This document shows, piece after piece, positions 40,721-49,539 of a DNA stretch of 64,000 nt. Location of the stretch: contig NZ_OBMT01000002.1 in NCBI RefSeq assembly GCF_900217815.1, positions 62,001-126,000 on the forward strand, read 5' to 3'. Position numbers and translations under genes: made by a program. The number at the start of each line of letters is the position of its first letter. Position 1 is the first letter of the stretch. The notes under the pieces are model-generated. The model had not been told where the DNA came from, made no database searches, and was given only the letters and a program-made list of their open reading frames with translations. Source of the stretch: Rhodobacter maris (GTDB lineage: Bacteria > Pseudomonadota > Alphaproteobacteria > Rhodobacterales > Rhodobacteraceae).

Positions 40721-40796
40721 CGAAAAGCCTCCCCTCTTCACGCTGCGTCGAAGCGCTCAGGATAGGGCGAAATCGGCTGCGCGCAAGGGTCGCAGT

Positions 40797-41552
40797 TTAC
40801 TCTGCGTCAGGCGCCTGCAGCCCCTCTTCGTGCCGTTTGCCCCGAAACCCTTGGGCGACCACGAATTTCTCGGAGCTGTCCTTGCGCGACGAGGGCGGCT
40901 TGACATTCACCACCTTCTCGAAATTCTTCTTAAGAACCCCCATCAGCCCCTGTTCGGCGCCGCCCGCGAGCACTTTGGCCACAAAAGTGCCGCCCTCTTC
41001 GAGCACATCAAAGGCAAAATAGGCGGCATGCTCGCACAAAGTGATGATGCGCAAATGGTCCACCTGCTGGTTGCCCGAGGCCGCCGCGGCCATATCCGAC
41101 ATCACCACATCGGCCCGGCCCCCGAGCCAGCCCTTCACCTTTTCGTCCGCACCATCTTCCAGAAAATCCAGCTGATGCAGGTCAGCCCCGGCAATCGGCG
41201 CGATCTCCTGCAAATCGACGCCGAGCACGGTGCCGATTTTCTTGCCCGACTTCTCGCCAAGCGCATTGACCCGCTTCACCGCCACCTGGCACCAGCCGCC
41301 GGGCGCGCAACCAAGGTCGACGACCCGCGCCCCGTTCACGAGGAAATGGAATTTCTCGTCGAGTTCCAGGATCTTGTAGGCGGCGCGGCCGCGGTAGCCC
41401 TCTTTTTTCGCGCGGATCACGTAAGGGTCGTTCAATTGCCGCTCAAGCCAGAGCGTCGAAGAGAGTTTGCGCCCCTTCGCCGTTTTCACCCGCACCCGCA
41501 GGTCGCGCTGCCCGCGCCCGGAGGTGTTTTTGCCGGTCGGGGTCTTGGTCAT
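40797..41552 (-). CDS. rlmE: 23S rRNA (uridine-2'-O-)-methyltransferase RlmE
   Basis: RlmE (RrmJ/FtsJ) methylates the 2'-O of U2552 in 23S rRNA. The 251-residue protein has SAM motif [15 protein letters not shown] and the K-D-K-E catalytic set ([13 protein letters not shown] for the first Lys, [11 protein letters not shown] for Asp, [12 protein letters not shown] for the second Lys). Its ATG overlaps the Ppx/GppA stop (ATGA), and the same pair is adjacent in related genomes. Confidence 0.94.
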   Translation of the reverse strand: MTKTPTGKNTSGRGQRDLRVRVKTAKGRKLSSTLWLERQLNDPYVIRAKKEGYRGRAAYKILELDEKFHFLVNGARVVDLGCAPGGWCQVAVKRVNALGEKSGKKIGTVLGVDLQEIAPIAGADLHQLDFLEDGADEKVKGWLGGRADVVMSDMAAAASGNQQVDHLRIITLCEHAAYFAFDVLEEGGTFVAKVLAGGAEQGLMGVLKKNFEKVVNVKPPSSRKDSSEKFVVAQGFRGKRHEEGLQAPDAE

Positions 41553-42679
41553 TCGATCTCTCCTACGATCGGCTTCATCTCTTCGAGCACGCCATCTTCG
41601 GCCATCTGCGCATAAAGCAGCCCCTCGCGCAGGCCGCGGTCGGCAACCGACATCCGGTCGGTCGGCCAGACCCGCATCAGCGCCTGCAAGATCGCCGCAC
41701 CCGACATGATCAGCGTATGCCGGTCCCGCCCGATGCGCGGATCGGCGCGCCGTCCCTCCGGGCCGAGGGTCAGAAACGAGCGGATCACGGCATCGATCTC
41801 CCCCGAGGTCATGGTGAGCCCGTCGACCCGGTTGCGGTCATAGCGCTTGAGGCCAAGGTGGCAGGCGGCCACGGTGGTGACCGTGCCCGAAGTGCCGATC
41901 ACCTGAAACCCCTCCTGCGGCGTGCCGGAGGCATAAGGGCTGAAATCGGCAAGCTTTTCCTCGAAGAACCACGACATCAGCGCAAAACGTGCCGCATCGT
42001 CCTCGACATCGCCAAACTGGTCTTTCAGCGTGGCAACGCCGAGCGGCACCGAGATCCAGTCCACCACCCGGGCCGAAGGGATCTCGCTTTCGGGTTGTGA
42101 GAAGCCGCCCGAAAGCCGCATGATCGCACGCGGCCGGTCGCCCGGCGGCACATAGGAAATGTCGATCCAGACAAGTTCGGTCGAGCCGCCGCCGATATCG
42201 ACAACAAGCAGCTGCTCGGTGCCCGGATTGACGAGCGAGGCGCAGGAAATCACCGCGAGCCGCGCCTCTTCCTCGGGCGGAATAATCTCGAGCGGCAAGC
42301 CGGTCTCGCGGCGCACGTAGCGGATGAAATCGCGCGCATTGCCAGCGCGGCGGTAGGCCTCGGTCGCGACAAGCCGCATCCGGCGCACGCCATGCGTTTC
42401 GATCTTGCGGCGGCAGATCTGCAACGCCTGCACGGTGCGCGCCATGGATGACCGGGAAAGCCGACCCGAGGCTTCCAACCCCTGGCCGAGCTGGACAGCC
42501 TTCGAAAAGCTGTCCACAACCTGGAACTGATCGCCCTTCGGTCGGGCGATCAGCATCCGGCAACTGTTGGTGCCGAGATCGAGCGCAGCATAAAGCTCGC
42601 CCGGCTCGGCGGGGGTGGGTGCGGCGCGTTCGACCGGTTTCGGGATCGCGCCCGCAGCCCGAGGACGCCTGGGCGCCAT
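41549..42679 (-). CDS. Ppx/GppA family phosphatase
   Basis: The 376-residue protein belongs to the sugar-kinase/Hsp70/actin fold with motifs [14 protein letters not shown] (phosphate 1) and [14 protein letters not shown] (phosphate 2), plus [12 protein letters not shown]. Members hydrolyse polyphosphate or guanosine pentaphosphate. It is shorter than E. coli Ppx (513) and lacks the C-terminal HD-like domain, as is typical for the alphaproteobacterial branch. ATG 42679 has GGAGGG upstream; the open frame starts with TTG at 42700. An Ala/Pro-rich leader (about 30 residues) precedes the catalytic domain. Confidence 0.9.
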   Translation of the reverse strand: MAPRRPRAAGAIPKPVERAAPTPAEPGELYAALDLGTNSCRMLIARPKGDQFQVVDSFSKAVQLGQGLEASGRLSRSSMARTVQALQICRRKIETHGVRRMRLVATEAYRRAGNARDFIRYVRRETGLPLEIIPPEEEARLAVISCASLVNPGTEQLLVVDIGGGSTELVWIDISYVPPGDRPRAIMRLSGGFSQPESEIPSARVVDWISVPLGVATLKDQFGDVEDDAARFALMSWFFEEKLADFSPYASGTPQEGFQVIGTSGTVTTVAACHLGLKRYDRNRVDGLTMTSGEIDAVIRSFLTLGPEGRRADPRIGRDRHTLIMSGAAILQALMRVWPTDRMSVADRGLREGLLYAQMAEDGVLEEMKPIVGEIE

Positions 42680-42800
42680 CGTCACGCCCTCCGATTTCAA
42701 GTTACCCCCTAGGTAGCGCGCGGGCGGCGCCGGTTCAAGCGCCTGATGACGATTTGGTGACCTCGATCACATTGCCAGAATGCTCGGCCCGGGCACCGAA

Positions 42801-42878
42801 TTTCGCTTCGCCCCAGGCGAAGCGACCCGGGCGGGGGCTCCGCCCCCGCTCCCCCGGGATATTTAAGGCAAGATGAAA
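42801..42878 (+). repeat. GGGATATTT intergenic repeat, copy D (full-length)
   Basis: The element contains a hairpin (TTTCGCTTCG...CGAAGCG), ACCCGG, a second hairpin (GCGGGGGC/GCCCCCGC), then CCCCCGGGATATTTAAGGCA and AGATGAAA. It is nearly collinear with copy E (59192-59273). It lies in the 448-bp gap between the Ppx/GppA gene and the one-carbon operon. Confidence 0.8.
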
Positions 42879-43127
42879 GGGCCGGCCTGCGATCTCGTTC
42901 TTCTTTTCGGCCTGGCCCAAATTTTCCCGCCGGAGGCATCCGCCGCCCCACGTGACCGGGCGGCATTTGAGCCGTCTTCATCATCTTCATGCACACTTCG
43001 AATTTGCATGTCCGGTGCCAACTGCGCGAAGAAAACGGGCGGTGTCGCCAACCCCGCGAAACATGTCGAAATCCGTCTCCGGTGGCGTCGCTTTCGCCCG
43101 TATTGCTGAGACAAGAGGGAATCACGA
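42879..43127. other. Gene-free leader region of the one-carbon operon
   Basis: The gap 42680-43127 holds copy D of the repeat and about 250 bp leading to the ATG at 43128. Short open frames exist but none has conserved composition or a ribosome site. I looked for a SAM, SAH or cobalamin riboswitch because of the downstream genes and could not recognise one. AGAGGG just before the ATG is the likely ribosome site. Confidence 0.5.
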
Positions 43128-43436
43128 ATGGCCGAGATCACCATCGTCTTCTGGCGCGACATTCCCGCGCAGATCATTGCAGGCTCGGGCCGCAGGGGGG
43201 TGAAAAAGCCGCTCCCCGAACGGTTCGAACAGGCGATCGACCGCTGCGCGATGAAGATCGGCGCGAAGGACAGCGACGCTTACCTTGCCGAGTGGCGCAA
43301 GGTGGTGATTGGCACCCGCGACGGCTCGGACAATGAGGCCGCCGAAGCCGAGCTGGCGCGGGTTCTCTCCGACTACGATGCCGCGGCGCTCGCCCGGCTG
43401 ATTGCCAATGACGGCTGGGAGCCCCAGCCCAGCTGA
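43128..43436 (+). CDS. 'Virulence factor' domain small protein
   Basis: The 102-residue protein (MAEITIVFWRDIPAQIIAG, LPERFEQAIDRCAMKIG, YLAEWRK) matches the small domain called 'virulence factor' in databases. It has no signal peptide or membrane segment. It starts a three-gene operon with a MetF-like protein (11 bp downstream) and a methyltetrahydrofolate methyltransferase, an arrangement kept in Rhodobacterales, so a role in one-carbon or corrinoid chemistry is more plausible than virulence. Confidence 0.85.
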   Translation: MAEITIVFWRDIPAQIIAGSGRRGVKKPLPERFEQAIDRCAMKIGAKDSDAYLAEWRKVVIGTRDGSDNEAAEAELARVLSDYDAAALARLIANDGWEPQPS

Positions 43437-43447
43437 CGGAGAGAGAC

Positions 43448-44353
43448 ATGGCGCTTCTGAACTTCCGCCGCGAGGCCGTTTCCAGCTCGCAAACCCCGCC
43501 CACCAATGGCGTGCTGCCCGCCTTTCTCGACGGCTTCTCGATCGAGGTGATGCCCCGCACGGCGGCCAAGATCGAGGATTTCCGCGCCCTTCTGCCCGAA
43601 GGTACGCGGGTTTACGTGGCCCATATCGAGGGCACGCCGATCGAGGAAATGGTGGCCACCGTCAAGCGACTGCGCGAGGACGGCTTCGAGCCGATGCCGC
43701 ATTTCCCCGCGCGGATCATGCGCGATGCGCTCGAGCTGCGCGAATGGGTGGCGCGCTACAAGGGCGAGGCAGGTGTGAAACAGGCGCTGCTTCTGGGCGG
43801 CGGGCCGAAAACCCCGCTCGGCAGCCTCGACAATTCGATGCAGCTCCTTGAAAGCGGCGCCTTCGCGGGCTTCGAGCGCATCCACTTTGCCGGTCACCCG
43901 GAGGGCAACCGCGACATCGACGTGAGCGGCGGCGACAAGATCGTCATGGAAGCCCTCAAGCTGAAACAGAAATTCGCCGACACGACCGATGCCGACTGCG
44001 CCATCGTCACGCAATTCGCCTTCGAGGCGGGGCCGATGATCGCCTGGGTGGACCGGCTCGCCGCGGAAGGGATCAAGATGCCCGTCCATATTGGCATCGC
44101 GGGCCCCGGCAAGCTGCAGACGCTTTTGAAATTCGCGATCTCCTGTGGCGTCGGGCCGAGCCTGAAGGTGCTGCAAAAACGCGCCAAGGATGTGACGAAG
44201 CTCCTTGCGCCGATCGAGCCTACCGAGCTTCTCAAGGATCTCGCCAAGCACAAGGCCGCTCATCCCGAATTCGGGATCGAGGCCGTGCATTTCTTTCCGC
44301 TCGGCGGTATCAAGACCAACGCGACCTGGATCGCGGAACAGATGAAAGGCTGA
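43448..44353 (+). CDS. Methylenetetrahydrofolate reductase-like protein
   Basis: The 301-residue TIM-barrel protein shows the MetF pattern (FSIEVMPRTAAKI, PMPHFPARIM, LLLGGGPKTPLG, VTQFAFEAGPMIAW, VHIGIAGPGKLQTLLKFA). MetF reduces 5,10-methylene- to 5-methyl-tetrahydrofolate. It belongs to the divergent alphaproteobacterial branch, with GGGPKTPLG replacing the usual GDPP segment. The GGAGAGA ribosome site is 5 bp before the ATG. The next gene begins 2 bp after its stop. Confidence 0.88.
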   Translation: MALLNFRREAVSSSQTPPTNGVLPAFLDGFSIEVMPRTAAKIEDFRALLPEGTRVYVAHIEGTPIEEMVATVKRLREDGFEPMPHFPARIMRDALELREWVARYKGEAGVKQALLLGGGPKTPLGSLDNSMQLLESGAFAGFERIHFAGHPEGNRDIDVSGGDKIVMEALKLKQKFADTTDADCAIVTQFAFEAGPMIAWVDRLAAEGIKMPVHIGIAGPGKLQTLLKFAISCGVGPSLKVLQKRAKDVTKLLAPIEPTELLKDLAKHKAAHPEFGIEAVHFFPLGGIKTNATWIAEQMKG

Positions 44354-44355
44354 CC

Positions 44356-45327
44356 ATGACCCGCACCATTCTCGAGAGCAAGACGAAGACCGTGGTGATC
44401 GGCTTCGACGAGCCCTTCTGCGTGATCGGCGAGCGCATCAACCCGACCGGCCGGAAAAAACTGGCCGCCGAGCTGGAGGCGGGCGATTTCACCACTGTCG
44501 AGAAGGATGCGCTTGAGCAGGTGGCCTGCGGTGCCACCGTGCTTGACATCAACTCGGGCGCCGTCTTCTCCAACAAGATGGCCGAAGATCCGCGTTATGC
44601 CGACAACAACTTTGTTGAACCGCCCTTGATGCGCGATCTGATCGCCCGCGTGCAGGCGATCACCGATGTCCCCCTCTGCATCGACAGCTCCGTGCCCGCC
44701 GCGCTTGAGGCCGGGCTCGCGGCCTGCGAGGGCCGCCCGCTTCTGAACTCCGTCACCGGCGAGGAAGAACGACTTGAGCGCGTGCTGCCGCTGGTGAAAA
44801 AATACAATGTCCCCGTGGTGGCGATCTCGAACGATGACACCGGGATCTCGGAAGACCCGGAGGTCCGCTTTGCGGTGGCGAAAAAGATCGTCGAACGGGC
44901 CGCCGATTTCGGCATTCCCGCGCATGACATTGTCGTTGACCCGCTGGTGATGCCGGTCGGCGCGATGCCTTCGGCGGGACGACAGGTGTTCACGCTGGTG
45001 CAGCGCCTGCGCAGCGAGCTGGGCGTCAACACCACCTGCGGCGCTTCGAACATCTCCTTCGGCCTGCCGAACCGCCATGGTGTCAACGCCGCCTTCCTGC
45101 CGATGGCGATCGGTGCGGGGATGACGAGCGCCATCATGAACCCGGTGCGCAGTCAGGAGATGGAGGCGATCCGCGCCGCCAACCTGTTGATGGACCACGA
45201 CGCGAATTCGGCGGACTGGATCAAGCTCGCGAAAGTGCTCGAAGCGATGAAGGAAGGCGCGAGCTTTGCCGAAGCCTCGGCCGCAGCGGCCGCCTCGACC
45301 GGCCGGGGGCGCCGCCGCGCCCGCTGA
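44356..45327 (+). CDS. Methyltetrahydrofolate:corrinoid methyltransferase (pterin-binding)
   Basis: The 323-residue protein has the pterin-binding TIM barrel of MetH/AcsE/MtgA: FCVIGERINPTGRKKL, GATVLDINSG, PLCIDSS, NSVTGEEER, VVAISNDDTG, TTCGASNISFGLP. It transfers the methyl group of 5-methyltetrahydrofolate to cob(I)alamin on a separate protein. No cobalamin-binding or homocysteine-binding domain is fused or adjacent. It may be the folate component of a split methionine synthase or of a one-carbon catabolic system. The C-terminal tail is Ala/Arg-rich. A terminator follows 36 bp after the stop. Confidence 0.9.
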   Translation: MTRTILESKTKTVVIGFDEPFCVIGERINPTGRKKLAAELEAGDFTTVEKDALEQVACGATVLDINSGAVFSNKMAEDPRYADNNFVEPPLMRDLIARVQAITDVPLCIDSSVPAALEAGLAACEGRPLLNSVTGEEERLERVLPLVKKYNVPVVAISNDDTGISEDPEVRFAVAKKIVERAADFGIPAHDIVVDPLVMPVGAMPSAGRQVFTLVQRLRSELGVNTTCGASNISFGLPNRHGVNAAFLPMAIGAGMTSAIMNPVRSQEMEAIRAANLLMDHDANSADWIKLAKVLEAMKEGASFAEASAAAAASTGRGRRRAR

Positions 45328-45362
45328 GGCGACCCTCCGCGCGCATCGAATCAAGCCTGACG

Positions 45363-45384
45363 CGCCCCGGCTCCGGCCGGGGCG
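45363..45384 (+). terminator. Terminator of the one-carbon operon
   Basis: CGCCCCGGC pairs perfectly with GCCGGGGCG around TCCG, followed by TCTGTTTCT. It lies 36 bp after the methyltransferase stop. Confidence 0.75.
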
Positions 45385-45436
45385 TCTGTTTCTGATCCCC
45401 CCACAATCCTGCCGCGCGGTCCCGATTGATGCGCGC

Positions 45437-45472
45437 CTGCGGGCCAGGGCGGAGCGCATCCCTGGCCCGCAG
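45437..45472. other. Perfect 13-bp stem-loop in a gene-free gap
   Basis: CTGCGGGCCAGGG and CCCTGGCCCGCAG are exact inverted repeats with a 10-base loop. The gap 45328-45785 (458 bp) otherwise contains only the terminator, an AT-rich stretch near 45698-45725 that could hold a promoter, and no convincing gene. No T-run follows on either strand, so it is not a standard terminator. Confidence 0.75.
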
Positions 45473-45785
45473 CGTGGCGCGGAACCGGCAGATGCCCCTT
45501 CGCGACGCGGGGGACAGATATGCCGTTTCCTCAAACGAAACGCAGAAATTCCAAATCGAGAACCGCCGCCGCAGCTCAGCCAGGCTGGAACCGCTCTGTT
45601 CCACCCTGCGCAACAATCGCCTCGCGCGCGGGCAAACATGGCGAGAACAAGGCGGCTGACGGGCCGCGGCGGGGCATATCCCGCAGCAGCGCCTTATTAA
45701 AATCCCATTGAAACTCAAATGATTGCGGGTCGAAGCCAAGGCCCGCTCACTGGCGGACCCCTGAACAAACCGGAATCGCGCTGCC

Positions 45786-47270
45786 ATGCGTTCGAAGATC
45801 ATGCCGCCTTATGAAACGATCAGAGCGGCCAAAGCCCCCGCCGCCATGCCGCCGCGCCACCGAGCCGCCTTGGGGAAGGTCTCTCCGCTCACCCGGATTT
45901 CGGCGCTCGCCGGGCTCGCCGTCTTGGCGGGCTGCGCGGCGCCGCCGCCTGCTTTCGAGGCGCCGACCGCCCGCGCCGCCACCGCGGCGCTCGACCTGCC
46001 GCTGAGCGAAATCTTCCCGGGCTCCCCGCGCGCCGCCCCCGTGCCCCGCGCCGCCGTGCTGCCCTCCAACAGCGAGCTTGCGCGCGATTTCATGGAGTTG
46101 AGCTTCTCGCTCGAATCGGGGCGCCGGTTCGGCCAGTTTTCGCGATTTGAAGGGCCGGTGACGGTGGCGCTCGCGCCCGGCGCCCCACCCGCGGCCGAAC
46201 CCGAACTCGTCCGGCTGGTGGCGCGGCTGCGCCGCGAGGCGGGCCTTCCGATCTCGGTCGGGGCTTCGGCCAGCAACCATATCCGCATCGAATTCGTGCC
46301 GCGCCGCAAGATGCGCCGCGAAGCGCCCGGTGCCGCCTGTTTCGTCGTGCCGAATGCCACGAACTGGAGCGACTATCGCGCGCAACGCCGCACCCCCGCG
46401 GGCGACTGGGCGCAGGTGAAGCAACGCACCGCCGCCACTGTGTTCATTCCTGTCGAGGCGACGCCACAGGAGCTGCGCGACTGCCTCCACGAGGAAACGA
46501 GCCAGGCGCTCGGCCCCCTCAATGACCTCTACCGGCTACCGGACTCGGTCTGGAATGACGACAACTTCCAGAGCGTGCTGACGCGATATGACATGATGCA
46601 GCTGCGCGCGACCTATGCGCCCGAGCTTCAGTCCGGCCTGAGTGCCCCCGAGGTTCAGGCACGTTTGCCCGCCGTTTTTGCGCGCCTCAATCCCGCCGGT
46701 GGTGCAGTGCGGGGCCTGCGCGAAGACCCGACGCCGCGTGCTTATGTCAACGCCGTCAACCGGGCGATTGGCCCCGGTAGCACCCGCGCCCGGCGCGCCG
46801 CGGCGCAAACGGCAATCCAGCTTGCCACCGCGCAGGGCTGGCACGATACCCGCGCCGCCTTCGGCTGGTATGCGCTTGGCCGCCTGACGGTGCAAAGCGA
46901 CCCCGAAACCGCGTTGCATGCCTTTGCCACGGCTGGCGCCATCTACCGCAGCACGCCCGGTGCGGGCATCCAATCTGCCCATGTCGACATGCAGCTTGCC
47001 GCTTTAGCGCTCTCTTCGGGGCACGCGCAGGAAGCGATAGCGCTGGCCGACCGGGCGCTTGCTCCGGCGCTTGAGGGCGAGAATGCGGCGCTGGTGGCGA
47101 CGCTTCATCTGATCCGCGCCGAAGCCTATGAGGCGCTTGGGGAGGGGGTTCAGGCGCGGCAGGCGCGGCTCGACTCCGGGCAATGGGCAGGCTACGGTTT
47201 TGGCTCCGATGCTGCGGCGCGGGCGCGGGCCGCCGAAGTGGCGGCACGCGCCCAGGCCGGGCGCGGCTGA
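45786..47270 (+). CDS. DUF2927 lipoprotein with C-terminal helical repeats
   Basis: The 494-residue protein has a lipobox (ISALAGLAVLAGCAAPP, Cys about residue 50; the true start may therefore be an internal ATG). The DUF2927 region follows (SFSLESGRRFGQFSRFEGPV, RLRREAGLPISVG, VEATPQELRDCLHEETSQALGP). A conserved HEETSQALG motif resembles a metal/substrate site, but the family function is unknown. The C-terminal third (about 340-480) is helical and tetratricopeptide-like (ALHAFATAGAIYRST, AHVDMQLAALALSSGHAQEA). It should be in the periplasm, membrane-anchored. It is followed by an 8-bp stem-loop. Confidence 0.82.
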   Translation: MRSKIMPPYETIRAAKAPAAMPPRHRAALGKVSPLTRISALAGLAVLAGCAAPPPAFEAPTARAATAALDLPLSEIFPGSPRAAPVPRAAVLPSNSELARDFMELSFSLESGRRFGQFSRFEGPVTVALAPGAPPAAEPELVRLVARLRREAGLPISVGASASNHIRIEFVPRRKMRREAPGAACFVVPNATNWSDYRAQRRTPAGDWAQVKQRTAATVFIPVEATPQELRDCLHEETSQALGPLNDLYRLPDSVWNDDNFQSVLTRYDMMQLRATYAPELQSGLSAPEVQARLPAVFARLNPAGGAVRGLREDPTPRAYVNAVNRAIGPGSTRARRAAAQTAIQLATAQGWHDTRAAFGWYALGRLTVQSDPETALHAFATAGAIYRSTPGAGIQSAHVDMQLAALALSSGHAQEAIALADRALAPALEGENAALVATLHLIRAEAYEALGEGVQARQARLDSGQWAGYGFGSDAAARARAAEVAARAQAGRG

Positions 47271-47280
47271 TCCGGCCGGG

Positions 47281-47306
47281 CGTGCCCCGCGCTGGCAAGG
47301 GGCACG
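47281..47306 (+). other. Stem-loop upstream of the VWA gene
   Basis: CGTGCCCC and GGGGCACG pair perfectly over 8 bp with a 10-base loop, ending 9 bases before the ATG of the VWA gene. It may act as a weak terminator or hide the GGGGG ribosome site. Confidence 0.55.
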
Positions 47307-47315
47307 GGGGATGTG

Positions 47316-48497
47316 ATGTTTCTGCCGTTTTTCGAAAAGCTGCGGGCCTCCGGCGTGCCGGTGAGCCCGCGCGAGTATCTGGGCTTTCTCGAAGGGCTGG
47401 CAGCCGGGCTTTGCACCTATGACCTCGACGGGTTTTACTACTTCGCCCGCGCGGCGATGGTGAAGGATGAGCGCCACCTCGACCGGTTTGACCGCGCCTT
47501 TTCTGAAAGTTTCAAGGGGTTGGAAACCATTCCGCAGGAGGCGGTGCTGGACGCCCTGCAGCTTCCCGAAGACTGGCTGCGCAAGCTCGCCGAGAAGCAT
47601 CTGAGCGCGGAAGAAAAGGCGCAGATCGAGGCTCTGGGCGGCTTCGAGAAGCTGATGGAGACGCTGCGCGAGCGGCTCCGGGAACAGCAGGGCCGCCATC
47701 AGGGCGGCAACAAATGGATCGGCACGGCAGGCACCTCCCCCTTCGGCGCCTATGGCTACAACCCTGAGGGCGTGCGGATCGGTCAGGAGGAAAGCCGCCA
47801 CCGCCGTGCGGTAAAGGTTTGGGACAAGCGCGAGTTTCGCGATTTCGACGATACGGTCGAGCTCGGCACCCGCAACATCAAGGTAGCGCTCAAACGGCTC
47901 CGGCACTGGGCGCGGCACGGGGCGCAGGAGGAACTGGACCTTCCCGGTACGATCCGCGCCTCCGCCGAGGCGGGCTATATAGACGTGAAGACCCGGCCCG
48001 AGCGGCACAATGCGGTCAAGGTCGTGCTCTTTCTCGATGTCGGCGGCTCGATGGATGACCATATTGCGCTCGTAGACGAGCTTTTCTCGGCCGCGCGCGC
48101 CGAGTTCAAGCATCTGGAGCATTATTACTTCCACAATTGCCTCTATGAGGGGGTCTGGCGCGACAATCGCCGCCGCTGGGGCGAGGTGACCCCCACCTGG
48201 GAGGTGCTGCACCGCTATGGCCCCGATTACAAATGCATCTTTGTGGGCGATGCCGCGATGTCGCCCTATGAGATCAGCCATGTCGGCGGCGCGAACGAGC
48301 ATTGGAACCCCGAACCCGGCGCGCTCTGGCTTTCGCGCGCACAAGAGCAATGGCCCGACCATGTCTGGCTCAACCCGGTGCCCGAGCGCCACTGGTCCTA
48401 TACGATGTCGATCGGCATGGTCAGCGAGATCTTCGCGGGGCGGATGTTCCCGCTCACGCTCGAAGGCATCACCGCCGCGATGAAGGTGCTCGGATGA
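47316..48497 (+). CDS. VWA (CoxE-like) domain protein
   Basis: The 393-residue protein has the CoxE/VWA pattern: N-terminal MFLPFFEKLRASGVPVSPREYLGFLEGL and C-terminal von Willebrand A domain with a MIDAS-like DVGGSMDD (D-x-G-x-S) and FVGDAAMSPYEI. Such proteins normally pair with a MoxR AAA+ ATPase to insert metals or assemble enzymes, but no moxR gene lies nearby. ATG 47316 is preferred to GTG 47313. The gene overlaps the next one by 4 bases. Confidence 0.87.
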   Translation: MFLPFFEKLRASGVPVSPREYLGFLEGLAAGLCTYDLDGFYYFARAAMVKDERHLDRFDRAFSESFKGLETIPQEAVLDALQLPEDWLRKLAEKHLSAEEKAQIEALGGFEKLMETLRERLREQQGRHQGGNKWIGTAGTSPFGAYGYNPEGVRIGQEESRHRRAVKVWDKREFRDFDDTVELGTRNIKVALKRLRHWARHGAQEELDLPGTIRASAEAGYIDVKTRPERHNAVKVVLFLDVGGSMDDHIALVDELFSAARAEFKHLEHYYFHNCLYEGVWRDNRRRWGEVTPTWEVLHRYGPDYKCIFVGDAAMSPYEISHVGGANEHWNPEPGALWLSRAQEQWPDHVWLNPVPERHWSYTMSIGMVSEIFAGRMFPLTLEGITAAMKVLG

Positions 48498-48859
48498 ACG
48501 CGTTGCGCCGGCTCTGGCGCGAGCAGCGGGGACCGCTCATCGCCTTTCTTCTCGCGGCAAGCCTTGCGGCCTTCTTTGGCGGGCGGATCGTCCTGCGCAC
48601 GATCTACTGGGCGAACCCGGAGCATCACCGGCAGGCGCCCGAGGGCTGGATGACGCCGGGCTATATCGCGCGGAGCTGGCGGCTGAAGGTCGAGGAGGTC
48701 GATGCTGTGCTCGGCATCGAAAACGGGCCGGAGTTGGTGGGGAGCGGCCCGCCCACGCTTGAGCGCATCGCCCGCGCACTCGACGTGCCGCTCGAAGACC
48801 TGATCGACCGGCTCGCCGTGGGACTCCCCAACATCACCCATCCGGATCCGCGTCCATGA
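48494..48859 (+). CDS. Small single-pass membrane protein, unknown function
   Basis: The 121-residue product has one transmembrane helix at about residues 15-38 (LIAFLLAASLAAFFGGRIVLR) and a soluble C-terminal part with a helix-turn-helix-like stretch (TPGYIARSWRLKVEEVDAVLG ... IARALDVPLEDLIDRL). I do not recognise a family. It overlaps both neighbours by 4 bases (ATGA), so it is coupled to the VWA and DedA genes and probably belongs to their function. Confidence 0.75.
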   Translation: MNALRRLWREQRGPLIAFLLAASLAAFFGGRIVLRTIYWANPEHHRQAPEGWMTPGYIARSWRLKVEEVDAVLGIENGPELVGSGPPTLERIARALDVPLEDLIDRLAVGLPNITHPDPRP

Positions 48860-49509
48860 ACGGCGCGCTGCTCGACGCCTTGCTCGAAGCGCTGCCGCTT
48901 TACGGGCCCTGGCTTGTCGGGCTCACCACCTTCCTGAGCTGCCTTGCGCTCCCCGTCCCCTCGTCCTTGATGATGATCGCCGCCGGGGCTTTCGTCGCCT
49001 CGGGCGATCTTTCGCTGCCCGCCGTCGGCGGTGCGGCTTTCGGCGGTGCGCTCGCGGGCGATCAACTGGGGTTTTTCCTTGGCCGTCGCGCCGGGCATCT
49101 GCTGCCCAAACCCGGCACGAAACGGGCCGCGCTCATCGCCACCGCGCTCGACAAGCTCGCCCAGCACGGCGCGCTTGCGGTGTTTCTCTCGCGCTGGCTC
49201 TTTGCGGCGCTCGGGCCCTGGGTCAACCTTGCCGCCGGGGCCTCGGGCTACAGCCACCGCCGCTTCACGCTCGCCGACATCGCGGGCGAAGTGGTCTGGG
49301 TGCTGGGCTATGTCGGGCTTGGCATGGTGTTCGGGCGCAATCTCGACGCCGCGGCCGATCTGGCGGGCAATACGCTTGGCCTGCTTGCCGCGGGCGCCGT
49401 CGCCATCGGGCTCGGGCTCTGGCTGCTGCGCGCCCTGCGCCGGCCCGAGCCGCCCGAATCCGAAGAAATGACGCCAGAACCCGAAGAGCTCGCCCCACTT
49501 GGGGATTGA
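48856..49509 (+). CDS. DedA family (VTT-domain) membrane protein
   Basis: The 217-residue protein has several transmembrane helices and the VTT/SNARE-associated pattern (FLSCLALPVPSSLMMIAAGAFVASGD, GDQLGFFLGRRAG, VFLSRWLFAALGPWVNLAAGASG). DedA proteins act as lipid scramblases, for example flipping undecaprenyl phosphate. The conserved Arg of FLSRW and Pro residues of the re-entrant loop are present. The acidic C-terminal tail ends PEPEELAPLGD. Confidence 0.9.
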   Translation: MNGALLDALLEALPLYGPWLVGLTTFLSCLALPVPSSLMMIAAGAFVASGDLSLPAVGGAAFGGALAGDQLGFFLGRRAGHLLPKPGTKRAALIATALDKLAQHGALAVFLSRWLFAALGPWVNLAAGASGYSHRRFTLADIAGEVVWVLGYVGLGMVFGRNLDAAADLAGNTLGLLAAGAVAIGLGLWLLRALRRPEPPESEEMTPEPEELAPLGD

Positions 49510-49539
49510 TCCTGTGCCCAGCCCCCCCATCTGAGAGAC

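Noticed and set aside
42680-43127. SAM, SAH or cobalamin riboswitch ahead of the one-carbon operon
   Set aside because: The gene context invites it, but no conserved core (for example a cobalamin box) could be recognised by eye. A covariance-model search would be decisive.
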